Source: Streptomyces glomeratus (lineage in GTDB: Bacteria; Actinomycetota; Actinomycetes; Streptomycetales; Streptomycetaceae). From it: a stretch of DNA of 64,000 bases. Under the pieces are notes generated by a model. That model saw nothing but the letters and a program-made list of their open reading frames with translations, made no database searches and was not told the origin of the DNA. This document shows positions 54,530 through 63,409 of the stretch, in pieces. Location: assembly GCF_021462825.1 (NCBI RefSeq), contig NZ_JAKEEB010000003.1, positions 62,001-126,000 on the forward strand. Direction: 5' to 3'. The stretch's first letter is position 1. Every line of letters starts with the position of its first letter. The position numbers and the translations under genes are program-made.

Positions 54530-54655
54530 GCACGGGCGCCTGAAGATCGGCTTATGCAGGATCCCGCCTCGTGGCCATGGACATGGGGCGGAAAGCGGTC
54601 GAGGAGGCGGTCGAGCCGGCGCATCGGCCGACCGCAGGGCGAGTTGCGGCGGCGC

Positions 54656-55066
54656 TCAGCCCGCCGCGCAGTCGGAACACGTGCCGAAGATCTCCACCGT
54701 GTGGGCGACGTTGACGTAGCCGTGCTCCGCGGCGATCGCCTCGGCCCACTTCTCCACCGCGGGGCCCTCGACCTCGACGGCCTTGCCGCAGAGTCGGCAC
54801 ACGAGGTGGTGATGGTGCTCGCCCGTCGAGCAGCGGCGGTACACAGACTCGCCCTCGGAGGTGCGCAGGACGTCGACCTCGCCGGCCTCGGCGAGGGACT
54901 GCAGGGTGCGGTAGACCGTGGTGAGCCCGACCGAGTCGCCCTTGTGCTTGAGCATGTCGTGGAGTTCCTGGGCGCTGCGGAACTCGTCGACCTCGTCGAG
55001 CGCCGCCGCCACGGCGGCACGCTGGCGGGTGGATCGTCCCCGTACGGGTTGGCCGGCGGTCGTCAC
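54656..55066 (-). CDS. zur: Zinc uptake regulator Zur (Fur family)
   Basis: A 136-residue Fur-family repressor of zinc uptake genes. It has the winged helix (TRQRAAVAAALDEVDEFRSAQELHDMLK), the sensory site HHHHLVCRLCG and the second structural CxxC (CSDC) at the C-terminus. GTG 55066 is preceded by AGGAGG with 5-base spacing, so the 26-residue extension to 55144 is not used. It is the last gene of the znuA-znuC-znuB-zur group. Confidence 0.95.
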   Translation of the reverse strand: MTTAGQPVRGRSTRQRAAVAAALDEVDEFRSAQELHDMLKHKGDSVGLTTVYRTLQSLAEAGEVDVLRTSEGESVYRRCSTGEHHHHLVCRLCGKAVEVEGPAVEKWAEAIAAEHGYVNVAHTVEIFGTCSDCAAG

Positions 55067-55168
55067 CGTTGCCTCCTTCTCGATGGCTTGCTCGCGCGCC
55101 CCTTCGGCTCTTTCACGGCTCACGTCTGGGCCTTGCCGGGCCATTGTGCCAGCCCGGATCGGGCGCGG

Positions 55169-56071
55169 TCAGACTCCGACCTCGTCGGTCGCCTCCCGGT
55201 TGGCCGGAATTGCGCACTCCAGCGGGTGACCGTTGGCGCGCGCCGCGGCGAGTGCCCGCGCGCGTCGCCGGGCCAGCGGAGTCGCCAGCGCGGTCAGCGC
55301 GATGAACGCGGCGATGGTCAGCAGCACGATCGTCGCGCCGGGCGGCACGTCCTGGTAGTAGGAGGTGATCGTGCCGCCGAGGGTCACGGTCACGCCGATG
55401 GCGACCGCGATCGCGAAGGTCGCCGCGAAGCTGCGGCCGAGCTGCTGCGCCGCCGCCACCGGGACCACCATCAGGGCGGACACCAGCAGCAGACCCACCA
55501 CGCGCATGGCGACCGTCACCGTGACCGCAGCCGTGACCGCGGTCAGCAGGTTCAGCGCCCGCACCGGCAGGCCTGTGACCCGGGCGAACTCCTCGTCCTG
55601 GCTGACCGCGAAGAGCTGGCGGCGCAGACCGAGGGTGACCAGGACGACGAAGGCGGCGAGCAGGCAGATCGCCAGGACGTCCGACGGCGAGACCGTGGAC
55701 AGCGATCCGAACAGGTACGACGTCAGATTGGCGTTGGAGCCGCCCGGCGCGAGGTTGATGAACATCACGCCGCCTGCCATGCCGCCGTAGAACAGCATCG
55801 CGAGGGCGATGTCGCCGCGTGTCCTGCCGTACCAGCGGATCAGCTCCATCAGCACGGCGCCGAGGACCGAGACGGCCGTCGCCATCCACACCGGGGAGGC
55901 GGAGAGGAGGAAGCCGAGGCCGACACCCGTCATCGCCACATGGCCGATGCCGTCGCCCATCAGGGCCTGGCGGCGCTGCACGAGGTAGATGCCGACGGCC
56001 GGCGCGGTGATGCCGACCAGGACGGCCGCGAGCAGGGCCCGCTGCATGAAGGCGTAGTTCAGGAGGTCCAT
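55169..56071 (-). CDS. znuB: Zinc ABC transporter permease
   Basis: A 300-residue ABC-3 family permease with about eight helices (MQRALLAAVLVGITAPAVGIYLVQRRQALMGDGIGH, then MTGVGLGFLLSASP). It overlaps the ATPase gene as TGATG and works with the upstream ATPase and zinc-binding lipoprotein. Confidence 0.94.
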   Translation of the reverse strand: MDLLNYAFMQRALLAAVLVGITAPAVGIYLVQRRQALMGDGIGHVAMTGVGLGFLLSASPVWMATAVSVLGAVLMELIRWYGRTRGDIALAMLFYGGMAGGVMFINLAPGGSNANLTSYLFGSLSTVSPSDVLAICLLAAFVVLVTLGLRRQLFAVSQDEEFARVTGLPVRALNLLTAVTAAVTVTVAMRVVGLLLVSALMVVPVAAAQQLGRSFAATFAIAVAIGVTVTLGGTITSYYQDVPPGATIVLLTIAAFIALTALATPLARRRARALAAARANGHPLECAIPANREATDEVGV

Positions 56072-56838
56072 CAGCTCAGCAGTCCCGTACGGATCGGTTC
56101 GGCGCCCGCCGCGTCGTGCGGGTGTACGTGGTCGTGGCCGGGCAGGGCGTGCTGGCCCACGGCCTTCGGGGGCGGTCCGTCGTGCAGGACGCAGCCGTCG
56201 CGCAGGACCACCGCCCGGTCGATCAGCGGCTCGAGAGGGCCCAGTTCGTGCAGCACCAGCAGCACGGTCACGCCGGAGGCCACCTGTTGCTTCAGTGTCC
56301 GTGCGAGCACCTCCTGGCTCGCGAGGTCGACGCCCGCCATCGGCTCGTCCATGATCAGCAGTTCGGGCTCGGAGGCAAGGGCACGGGCGATCAGCACACG
56401 CTGGTGCTGGCCGCCGGAGAGCGCGTTGACGGAGTCCTTGGCCCGGTCCGCCATGCCGACCAGTTCCAGCGCGCGTCGTACGGCCTCGTGGTCGGCCTTG
56501 CGCAGGAGACCGAAGCGGGCGCGGGAGAGCCGGCCGGAGGAGACCACCTCGGTCACGGTGGCGGGCACGCCGCCCGCGGCCGTCGTGCGCTGTGGCACGT
56601 AGCCGATGCGCCGCCAGTCGCGGAAGTCGCGGCGCGGGGTGCCGAACAGCTCTATCTCGCCGGCGCTGGGCGGCACCTGGCCGATGATGCTGCGCACGGC
56701 CGTCGACTTGCCCGACCCGTTCGCGCCGAGCAGCGCGACGACCTCTCCGCGGTGGACGGTGAGGTCGATGCCGCGCAGGACGGGGCGTGAGCCCAGGTCG
56801 GCACGGATGCCGCGCAGGCGTATGACCGGCTCGCTCAT
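56071..56838 (-). CDS. znuC: Zinc ABC transporter ATPase with His-rich tail
   Basis: A 255-residue ATPase with Walker A GANGSGKSTAV, Q-loop YVPQRT, signature LSGGQHQR and Walker B LLIMDEPMAGVD. The C-terminus holds HALPGHDHVHPHD, a His-rich run likely to bind zinc. ATG 56838 has GGAGGAAG about 7 bases upstream. The lipoprotein gene ends 17 bp before. Confidence 0.94.
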   Translation of the reverse strand: MSEPVIRLRGIRADLGSRPVLRGIDLTVHRGEVVALLGANGSGKSTAVRSIIGQVPPSAGEIELFGTPRRDFRDWRRIGYVPQRTTAAGGVPATVTEVVSSGRLSRARFGLLRKADHEAVRRALELVGMADRAKDSVNALSGGQHQRVLIARALASEPELLIMDEPMAGVDLASQEVLARTLKQQVASGVTVLLVLHELGPLEPLIDRAVVLRDGCVLHDGPPPKAVGQHALPGHDHVHPHDAAGAEPIRTGLLS

Positions 56839-56855
56839 TGCCGCTTCCTCCGGTG

Positions 56856-57812
56856 TCACTTGGTTCCCAGGGCCGTCTGGAGGGCCTTGAGGTTGGACTG
56901 CATGACCTGGATGTAGTCGCCGCCGTGGGACTTGGAGGTGATGCCCTCGATCGGGTCGAGGACGTCCGTCGTCAGGTTCGCGTCCTTGGCGATGGTCTTC
57001 GCGGTCTTGTCGCTCACGAGCGTTTCGTAGAAGACCGTGGAGACGCCGTCGGCCTTCGCCGTCCTCTCCAGGTCACGCACCCGTGCCGCGCTGGGCTCGG
57101 ACTCCGGGTCCAGGCCGTTGACCGCCTCCTCGGTGAGGCCGTAGCGCTCGGCGAGGTAGCCGAAGGCGGCGTGTGTGGTGACGAAGACCTTGCCCTTGGC
57201 GGTCTTCAGGCCGCTCGTGTATTGCGCGTCGAGGTCGTCGAGCTTCCTGACCAGGGCCGCGGTGTTCTTCCTGTAGTCGGCCGCGTGCTTGGGGTCCGCC
57301 TTTTCGAAGGCCTTGCCGACGCCCTGGGCGACCTGGGCATAGCGGACCGGGTCGAGCCAGATGTGGGGGTCCCTGCCGCCGGACTCCTCGCCATGGTGGG
57401 TGTCGTGCGCGGCCGCGTGGCCGCCGACCTCGTTGCCGTGTCTCTCCAGCGTGGTCAGGGAGGCGGCGTCGATCTTCGTCTTGATCTCGGACTGGGCGAC
57501 CGCGTCGTCGACGGAGGGCTGGAGGTTCTTCAGGTAGAGCACCGCGTCGGACTCCTCGAGCTGAGCGGTCTGCCGGGCGCTGATCTCCAGGTCGTGCGGC
57601 TCCTGGCCGGGCTGGGTGAGACTGGTGACATGGACGTGGCTCCCGCCGATCTGCTCGGCGAGGAAGGCCATCGGATAGAACGACGCGACGACGTCGAACT
57701 TCCCGGTGTTGCCGGCCGCACTGGTGAGGGAGCAGGCGGAGAGGGCTCCGAGTCCCAGTGCGGTGGCCGCGGCGACCGCGGTCCCGGGTATGAGGCGTCG
57801 GCGTATGTTCAT
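56856..57812 (-). CDS. znuA: Zinc-binding lipoprotein of the ABC importer
   Basis: A 318-residue cluster A-I binding protein. The lipobox is LSAC at residue 23-26. Zinc ligands are seen in EPHDLEIS, in the His-rich loop HGNEVGGHAAAHDTHHGEE, and in VTTHAAFGYLAERY. Start could be ATG 57812 or 57821; both lie within the proximal Zur box, so repression would block this region directly. Confidence 0.93.
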   Translation of the reverse strand: MNIRRRLIPGTAVAAATALGLGALSACSLTSAAGNTGKFDVVASFYPMAFLAEQIGGSHVHVTSLTQPGQEPHDLEISARQTAQLEESDAVLYLKNLQPSVDDAVAQSEIKTKIDAASLTTLERHGNEVGGHAAAHDTHHGEESGGRDPHIWLDPVRYAQVAQGVGKAFEKADPKHAADYRKNTAALVRKLDDLDAQYTSGLKTAKGKVFVTTHAAFGYLAERYGLTEEAVNGLDPESEPSAARVRDLERTAKADGVSTVFYETLVSDKTAKTIAKDANLTTDVLDPIEGITSKSHGGDYIQVMQSNLKALQTALGTK

Positions 57813-57826
57813 GACAGTCATTTTCA
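57812..57826 (-). promoter_or_regulatory. Zur box 1 over the znuA start
   Basis: TGAAAATGACTGTCA (minus strand) matches the 7-1-7 palindrome TGAAAATGATTTTCA known for Streptomyces Zur at 13 of 15 positions. It covers the znuA start codons. Confidence 0.75.
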
Positions 57827-57833
57827 ACAAACA

Positions 57834-57848
57834 TGGAAACCGTTGTCA
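57834..57848 (-). promoter_or_regulatory. Zur box 2 upstream of znuA
   Basis: TGACAACGGTTTCCA (minus strand) matches the Zur consensus at 11 of 15 positions. Its centre is 22 bp, two helical turns, from box 1, so Zur dimers on the two boxes would lie on the same DNA face. Confidence 0.6.
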
Positions 57849-58009
57849 ACAATCCCGGGCGGGGCGTCTCGGCGTCCCCGGGGACCCGCTCCAGGTGCCA
57901 TACCGATTTGATTGGAGGGGAGCCCCCGCCGGTAACCTGAAGCATTCGCTCTGAAGCAATGCTCTGAAGCAGTCGCTTCGTCGCCCGTCGTCGTAATGAA
58001 GAGAGCACC

Positions 58010-59392
<1,383 letters not shown>

Positions 59393-59412
59393 TCGCGGCA
59401 CGAGCCGAGCGA

Positions 59413-59453
59413 ACGCCGGGCGAGCCGGAACGATCCGGCTCGCCCGGCGTTTT
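59413..59453 (+). terminator. glyS rho-independent terminator
   Basis: ACGCCGGGCGAGCCGGA (59413-59429) pairs without mismatch with the stretch 59434-59450 across an ACGA loop, followed by TTTT. A U-tract is rare among streptomycete terminators. It lies between convergent genes. Confidence 0.88.
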
Positions 59454-59510
59454 CCGTGCCCGGCGTTCCCCGGTCGCCTCCCCGCGCCCCTGTCGGGGCG
59501 CCGGCCTCGG

Positions 59511-60563
59511 TCAGCGGCCCTGGAGGGCCCTGACGTTGTCGCCGAACGTCCAGTTCTTCGAGCCGTCCCAGTTGATCGACCAGGTCATCAGGCCCTTCAG
59601 GCTCGTTCCGTAGTGCCTCCACGCCTGGGAGACCAGGGACGGTGACATATAGCCGCCGCCCGCGCCCGACTGGGCCGGCAGGCCCGGGACCTGCTTGTCG
59701 TACGGCACCCTGATCGTCGTGCCCTGGACGGTCAGGCCCTTGTTCAGGCAGTCCGTCTGCGCCACGAAGCCCGCCACGGTGCCCGCCCCGTACGAGTCGC
59801 CGGAGCAGCCGTACATGCTGCCGTTGTAGTACTGCATGTTCAGCCACCACAGCCGGCCGTTGTCCGCGTACTTCTTGATGATCGGCAGGTAGGCGCCCCA
59901 GATCGAGCCGTAGGTGACGCTCCCGCCGGTGACGTAGGCCGTCTCGGGGGCCATCGTGAGGCCGAAGTCCGACGGCATACGGGCCAGCACTCCGTCGATG
60001 ATGCGGATCAGATTGGCCTGGGACGTGGAGAGCAGGGAGATGTTCCCGCTGCCGATGAGGCCCGTCTCGATGTCGATGTCGATGCCGTCGAAGTTGTACC
60101 GCTTCAGGATCGGCACGATCGTGGCGACGAACCTGTCCGCGACGGCCGTCGAGCCGAGGTCGATGCCCGCCGTCGCCCCGCCGATCGACAGCAGGATCGT
60201 CCGTCCCGCCGCCTTCGCCGCGCACATCTCCGCCGGGGTCGCCACCTTCACCCCCGCGTCCATGCCGTCCTCCCACAGCGCGGTGCCGTCGGAGCGGATG
60301 ACCGGGAAGGCCGCGTTGATCACGTTGTAGCCGTGTGCCGCGATACGGGAGTCGGTGATCGGGGTCCAGCCGAAGGGCGGGTGGACCCCGTTCGAGGAGC
60401 CGTCCCAGTTCTCCCAGTAGCCCTGCAGGACCTTGCCGGACGGGCGGGACTTCACGGCGCAGGTGTCGGCCGCGGACGCGGCGGGGGCTGCGGCGACGGA
60501 GAGCGGGGCGAGGACGGCCGCGGCCAGGGCGGCGGCGAGCAGGCGGAGCCGTTGGCGGAGCAT
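59511..60563 (-). CDS. Secreted GH18 chitinase
   Basis: A 350-residue chitinase with a typical Sec signal (MLRQRLRLLAAALAAAVLAPLSVAAAPA then ASA). The catalytic DGIDIDIE motif (DxxDxDxE) is complete, and LLSIGGAT is the substrate-binding strand. There is no chitin-binding module, so this is a single-domain enzyme. ATG 60563 has GGGAGG 6 bases upstream; a longer frame back to 60692 only translates the 9-bp repeat. Upstream are DasR-like sites, consistent with induction by chitin. Confidence 0.92.
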   Translation of the reverse strand: MLRQRLRLLAAALAAAVLAPLSVAAAPAASAADTCAVKSRPSGKVLQGYWENWDGSSNGVHPPFGWTPITDSRIAAHGYNVINAAFPVIRSDGTALWEDGMDAGVKVATPAEMCAAKAAGRTILLSIGGATAGIDLGSTAVADRFVATIVPILKRYNFDGIDIDIETGLIGSGNISLLSTSQANLIRIIDGVLARMPSDFGLTMAPETAYVTGGSVTYGSIWGAYLPIIKKYADNGRLWWLNMQYYNGSMYGCSGDSYGAGTVAGFVAQTDCLNKGLTVQGTTIRVPYDKQVPGLPAQSGAGGGYMSPSLVSQAWRHYGTSLKGLMTWSINWDGSKNWTFGDNVRALQGR

Positions 60564-60600
60564 GCGGGCCTCCCGGTGGGGTCGGTGAGGTGCCGTGGGC

Positions 60601-60669
60601 ATGACGGCGATGACAGGGATGGCAGTCATGACAGTCATGGCGGTCATGACAGGTATGACCATGACGGTG
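60601..60669. repeat. 9-bp tandem repeat in the chitinase leader
   Basis: About eight imperfect copies of ATGACAGTC-like units run head to tail: ATGACGGCG, ATGACAGGG, ATGGCAGTC, ATGACAGTC, ATGGCGGTC, ATGACAGGT, a 6-base remnant, ATGACGGTG. They lie between the DasR-like sites and the chitinase ribosome site, so within its probable 5' leader. Confidence 0.8.
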
Positions 60670-60672
60670 CGC

Positions 60673-60705
60673 TGGTCCAGACCTTTCGTCAATAGGTCTG
60701 GACCA
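60673..60705 (-). promoter_or_regulatory. Paired DasR-like operator of the chitinase gene
   Basis: TGGTCCAGACCT (60673-60684) and AGGTCTGGACCA (60694-60705) are exact complements, 9 bp apart. Each matches the 12-bp element TGGTCTAGACCA found in Streptomyces chitinase promoters and bound by the GlcNAc regulator DasR. Usually the two copies are direct repeats; here they are inverted. Confidence 0.8.
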
Positions 60706-60754
60706 AGTTCCGAGTTCCAGGCTCCGGATATGCGGCCTGCGACTGCGGTGACGA

Positions 60755-60792
60755 ATGACAGCTGACAGATATTGAAAACTGTCAGCTGTCAT
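60755..60792. promoter_or_regulatory. Large palindrome between chitinase and aldo/keto reductase
   Basis: ATGACAGCTGACAG (60755-60768) and CTGTCAGCTGTCAT (60779-60792) are perfect 14-bp inverted arms around ATATTGAAAA. Each arm itself contains the near-palindrome TGACAGCTGACA, giving four TGACAG-type half sites. It lies 50 bp before the reductase gene, a good operator for the TetR repressor encoded just after it. Confidence 0.75.
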
Positions 60793-60842
60793 GCCATGGT
60801 GGAGTCACACCCCACGACGCTCACCGGAACCCAGGAGTCCTC

Positions 60843-61847
60843 ATGCGCACCCGTAAGCTCGGCACCACCGGCCCCCAGGTCTCCGCCCTCGGCCTCGGCT
60901 GCATGGGCATGTCCGCCCTCTACGGCGACGCCGACCGGGCCGAGTCCATCGCCACCGTCCACGCCGCCCTCGAGGCGGGCGTGACCCTGCTCGACACCGG
61001 CGACTTCTACGCCATGGGTCACAACGAGATGCTGATCGGCGAGGCCCTGCGCGCCGCGCCCGCCGCCCGCCGCGAACAGGCGCGGGTCAGCGTCAAGTTC
61101 GGTGCCCTCCGCGGCCCCGACGGGGACTGGGCCGGGTACGACGGCCGCCCTGCCGCCGTGAAGAACTTCGCCGCGTACTCGCTCCAGCGCCTCGGCGTCG
61201 ACCACATCGACGTCTACCGCATCGCCCGCCTCGACCCCGACGTCCCGATCGAGGAGACGGTCGGCGCGATCGCCGAACTCGTCGAGAAGGGGTACGTCCG
61301 CCACATCGGCCTCAGCGAGGTCGGCGCCGAGACCGTCCGCCGGGCCGCCGCCACCGCCCCGATCGCGGACCTCCAGATCGAGTACTCGCTGATCTCGCGC
61401 GGTATCGAGGACCGCATCCTGCCCACCACCCGCGAACTGGGCATCGGCATCACGGCGTACGGGGTGCTCTCCCGCGGTCTGATCTCCGGGCACTTCACCC
61501 GCGACCGGCAGCTGGCCGCGAACGACTTCCGCTCCTTCTCGCCCCGCTTCCAGGGGGACAACCTCGACCACAACCTCGGCCTGGTCGACGCACTGCGCAA
61601 GATCGCCGAGCAGAAGGGCGTGAGCGTGGCGCAGCTCGCGATCGCCTGGGTGCTCTCGCGCGGTGAGGACATCGTGCCGCTGGTCGGCGCCCGCACCCGG
61701 GAGCGGCTGTCCGAGGCGCTCGGCGCCCTCGACGTGACCCTGGACGAGGCGGATCTGGCGGCCGTAGAGGCGGCCGTGCCGGCGGACGCGGCGGCCGGCG
61801 ACCGCTACCCCGCGATGCAGATGGCGCACCTCGACAGCGAGCACTGA
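60843..61847 (+). CDS. Aldo/keto reductase
   Basis: A 334-residue NADPH-dependent AKR barrel. The catalytic Asp and Tyr are in LLDTGDFYAMG and Lys in VSVKFG. The fourth residue, His in most AKRs, is Ala in DVYRIARLDP, as in the AKR13-like branch. AGGAG lies before ATG 60843. It is followed 26 bp later by a TetR regulator, which probably represses it. The substrate, likely a reactive aldehyde, is unknown. Confidence 0.9.
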   Translation: MRTRKLGTTGPQVSALGLGCMGMSALYGDADRAESIATVHAALEAGVTLLDTGDFYAMGHNEMLIGEALRAAPAARREQARVSVKFGALRGPDGDWAGYDGRPAAVKNFAAYSLQRLGVDHIDVYRIARLDPDVPIEETVGAIAELVEKGYVRHIGLSEVGAETVRRAAATAPIADLQIEYSLISRGIEDRILPTTRELGIGITAYGVLSRGLISGHFTRDRQLAANDFRSFSPRFQGDNLDHNLGLVDALRKIAEQKGVSVAQLAIAWVLSRGEDIVPLVGARTRERLSEALGALDVTLDEADLAAVEAAVPADAAAGDRYPAMQMAHLDSEH

Positions 61848-61873
61848 CCGTGCCGCCGGGTACGGTCTGAGTC

Positions 61874-62482
61874 ATGTCACCGACCACCGAGACACTGACC
61901 GCCGAGCGCATCCTCGAAGCGACCGAGGAGGTGCTGCGCCGCCACGGCCCGGCCAAGGCCACCGTGGTGGACGTGGCCCGTGCGCTCGGCGTCAGCCATG
62001 GCAGCGTGTACCGCCACTTCCGTACGAAGGCGGCGCTGCGCGAGGCGGTCACCCAGCGGTGGCTGGACCGCACATCCGGCGCTCTGTCCGCGATCGTCGC
62101 GCAGGACCGCGACCCGGAGGCACGGCTGCGCGAGTGGCTGTCGGCCCTGTTCGAGGCCAAGCGGCACAAGGCGGGCGACGACCCGGAACTGTTCGCCACC
62201 TTCAGCGTGCTGACCGGGGAGAACAGCCGTGTGGTGGACCAGCACATCGAGGACCTCACCGCCCAGCTCACGGAGATCCTCCGGGACGGCGCCGTACGCG
62301 GCGCGTTCACGCCGGCCCTCGACCCGGTGGTCACGGCCCGAGCGGTCTTCCATGCGACGGGACGGTTCCACGACCCCGCCTACGCGGGGGAGTGGGGGCG
62401 GCCCGGGATCGAGGCGGAGTTCGAGGCCGTGGTGGATCTCCTGCTGCGCGGGCTGCGGGCGGCGGGCCGTTCCGGCGCGTAG
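61874..62482 (+). CDS. TetR family regulator
   Basis: A 202-residue repressor. The helix-turn-helix is at residues 13-55 (RILEATEEVLRRHGPAKATVVDVARALGVSHGSVYRHFRTKAALREAV), and the C-terminal domain is a TetR ligand domain of the YcdC/TetR_C type. TACGGT at 61861-61866 lies 7 bases before ATG 61874 with no ribosome site, so it may also have its own leaderless promoter inside the operon. Confidence 0.9.
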   Translation: MSPTTETLTAERILEATEEVLRRHGPAKATVVDVARALGVSHGSVYRHFRTKAALREAVTQRWLDRTSGALSAIVAQDRDPEARLREWLSALFEAKRHKAGDDPELFATFSVLTGENSRVVDQHIEDLTAQLTEILRDGAVRGAFTPALDPVVTARAVFHATGRFHDPAYAGEWGRPGIEAEFEAVVDLLLRGLRAAGRSGA

Positions 62483-62515
62483 CGCCCCTCGCGGTTCCCG
62501 AACCGGCCGTTCCGT

Positions 62516-62540
62516 TGTTCGGGAACTGTTCCCGGAACAC
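62516..62540. terminator. Possible hairpin between convergent TetR and VOC genes
   Basis: TGTTCGGGAAC and GTTCCCGGAACA form a stem with one bulged base around a single T, within 62516-62540. The loop is very small, so pairing in RNA would fray at the top; it could equally be a DNA site. Confidence 0.35.
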
Positions 62541-62655
62541 CGTCCTGCATCGCGGTCGGCGCCCTCCCCGGGGCGTGCAAGCCGCCCGCTCCGCCCTCGC
62601 GGCCTACGGTCCCGGCCCTCGACGTCGCGCCCGCTGGGCCGTGGCAGCGAGGTCG

Positions 62656-63114
62656 TCAGGCCACACAGAACTCGTTGCCCTCCGGGTCCCGCATGACCCA
62701 CCAGTGGCCGGCCGGGCCCTTGTCCACCTCCTCGACGCGGGTGGCGCCCAGCGACTCCAGACGCGTCACCGTCGCCTCCCGGGCCCCCGGACCCGCGTGC
62801 ACGTCCAGGTGCAGGCGGTTCTTCGTGCTCTTGGGCTCGGGGACGTCCTGGAACAGGATGCGGCGGCCCCGGCCGATGCCCGTCTCCTCGTCGTAGGGGT
62901 CCTCGGGATGCCGGATCGCGGCGAAGCCCCGGAAGACCCGGATGCCGTTGTGCTCCGCGACCGCCGCCTCCGGCAGCGCACCGGCCGTCAACAGGCGGTC
63001 GATCAGCGCGCTGTTGTCCTCGACCGCGTATCCCAGCACCGCCGCCCAGAAGTCGGCGAGGGCGGGGGCGTCGCAGGTGTCGACGACGAGTTTCCAGTCA
63101 AGTGTCGCTGCCAT
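62656..63114 (-). CDS. VOC superfamily (glyoxalase-like) protein
   Basis: A 152-residue two-domain vicinal oxygen chelate protein. The typical start is LDWKLVVDTCDAPALADFWAAVLGY, with LHLDVHAGPG in the second half and the C-terminal MRDPEGNEFCVA. Metal positions appear as Asp/His/Glu in these motifs. Actinobacteria carry dozens of such proteins, and their functions range from resistance to isomerases. None can be singled out here. Confidence 0.88.
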   Translation of the reverse strand: MAATLDWKLVVDTCDAPALADFWAAVLGYAVEDNSALIDRLLTAGALPEAAVAEHNGIRVFRGFAAIRHPEDPYDEETGIGRGRRILFQDVPEPKSTKNRLHLDVHAGPGAREATVTRLESLGATRVEEVDKGPAGHWWVMRDPEGNEFCVA

Positions 63115-63124
63115 ACGGGCATTT

Positions 63125-63325
63125 CTACCCCGGGTCCACGGTCGCCTGGTGGGTCTCCGCGAGATGTTCCTCCGCCTTCAGCCACGGCAGGAACTGTGCG
63201 TTCCTGCGCCAGCCGCATGTGTCGCAGCTGATCGTGCGCTGCACTCCGGTCCGCCGCACCCGCACCACGTGTTCGCGCCCGTGCTGGTCCCAGCGACTGA
63301 CCTTGCTCATGTTGATCTGCAGCAT
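63125..63325 (-). CDS. Small protein with one CxxC, unknown function
   Basis: A 66-residue basic protein (MLQINMSKVSRWDQHGREHVVRVRRTG ...) with CDTCGWRRNAQ and a C-terminal HLAETH, which together could bind a single zinc (Cys2His2). GGAGG lies 4-5 bases before ATG 63325, so the longer frame to 63376 is not needed. It lies 10 bp upstream of the VOC gene on the same strand. Function unknown. Confidence 0.7.
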   Translation of the reverse strand: MLQINMSKVSRWDQHGREHVVRVRRTGVQRTISCDTCGWRRNAQFLPWLKAEEHLAETHQATVDPG

Positions 63326-63409
63326 GACGCCTCCAGGGAGTACCCGTCCGCTCGCGCAGCAAGGAGTGTGCAGCAAACCGAAGATCGACGGTGGTTTTCC
63401 ACGGATGCT

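Noticed and set aside
60564-60692. N-terminal extension of chitinase made of VMTAMTVMTA-like residues
   Set aside because: It only translates the 9-bp tandem repeat. The signal peptide begins at ATG 60563 after a GGGAGG site.
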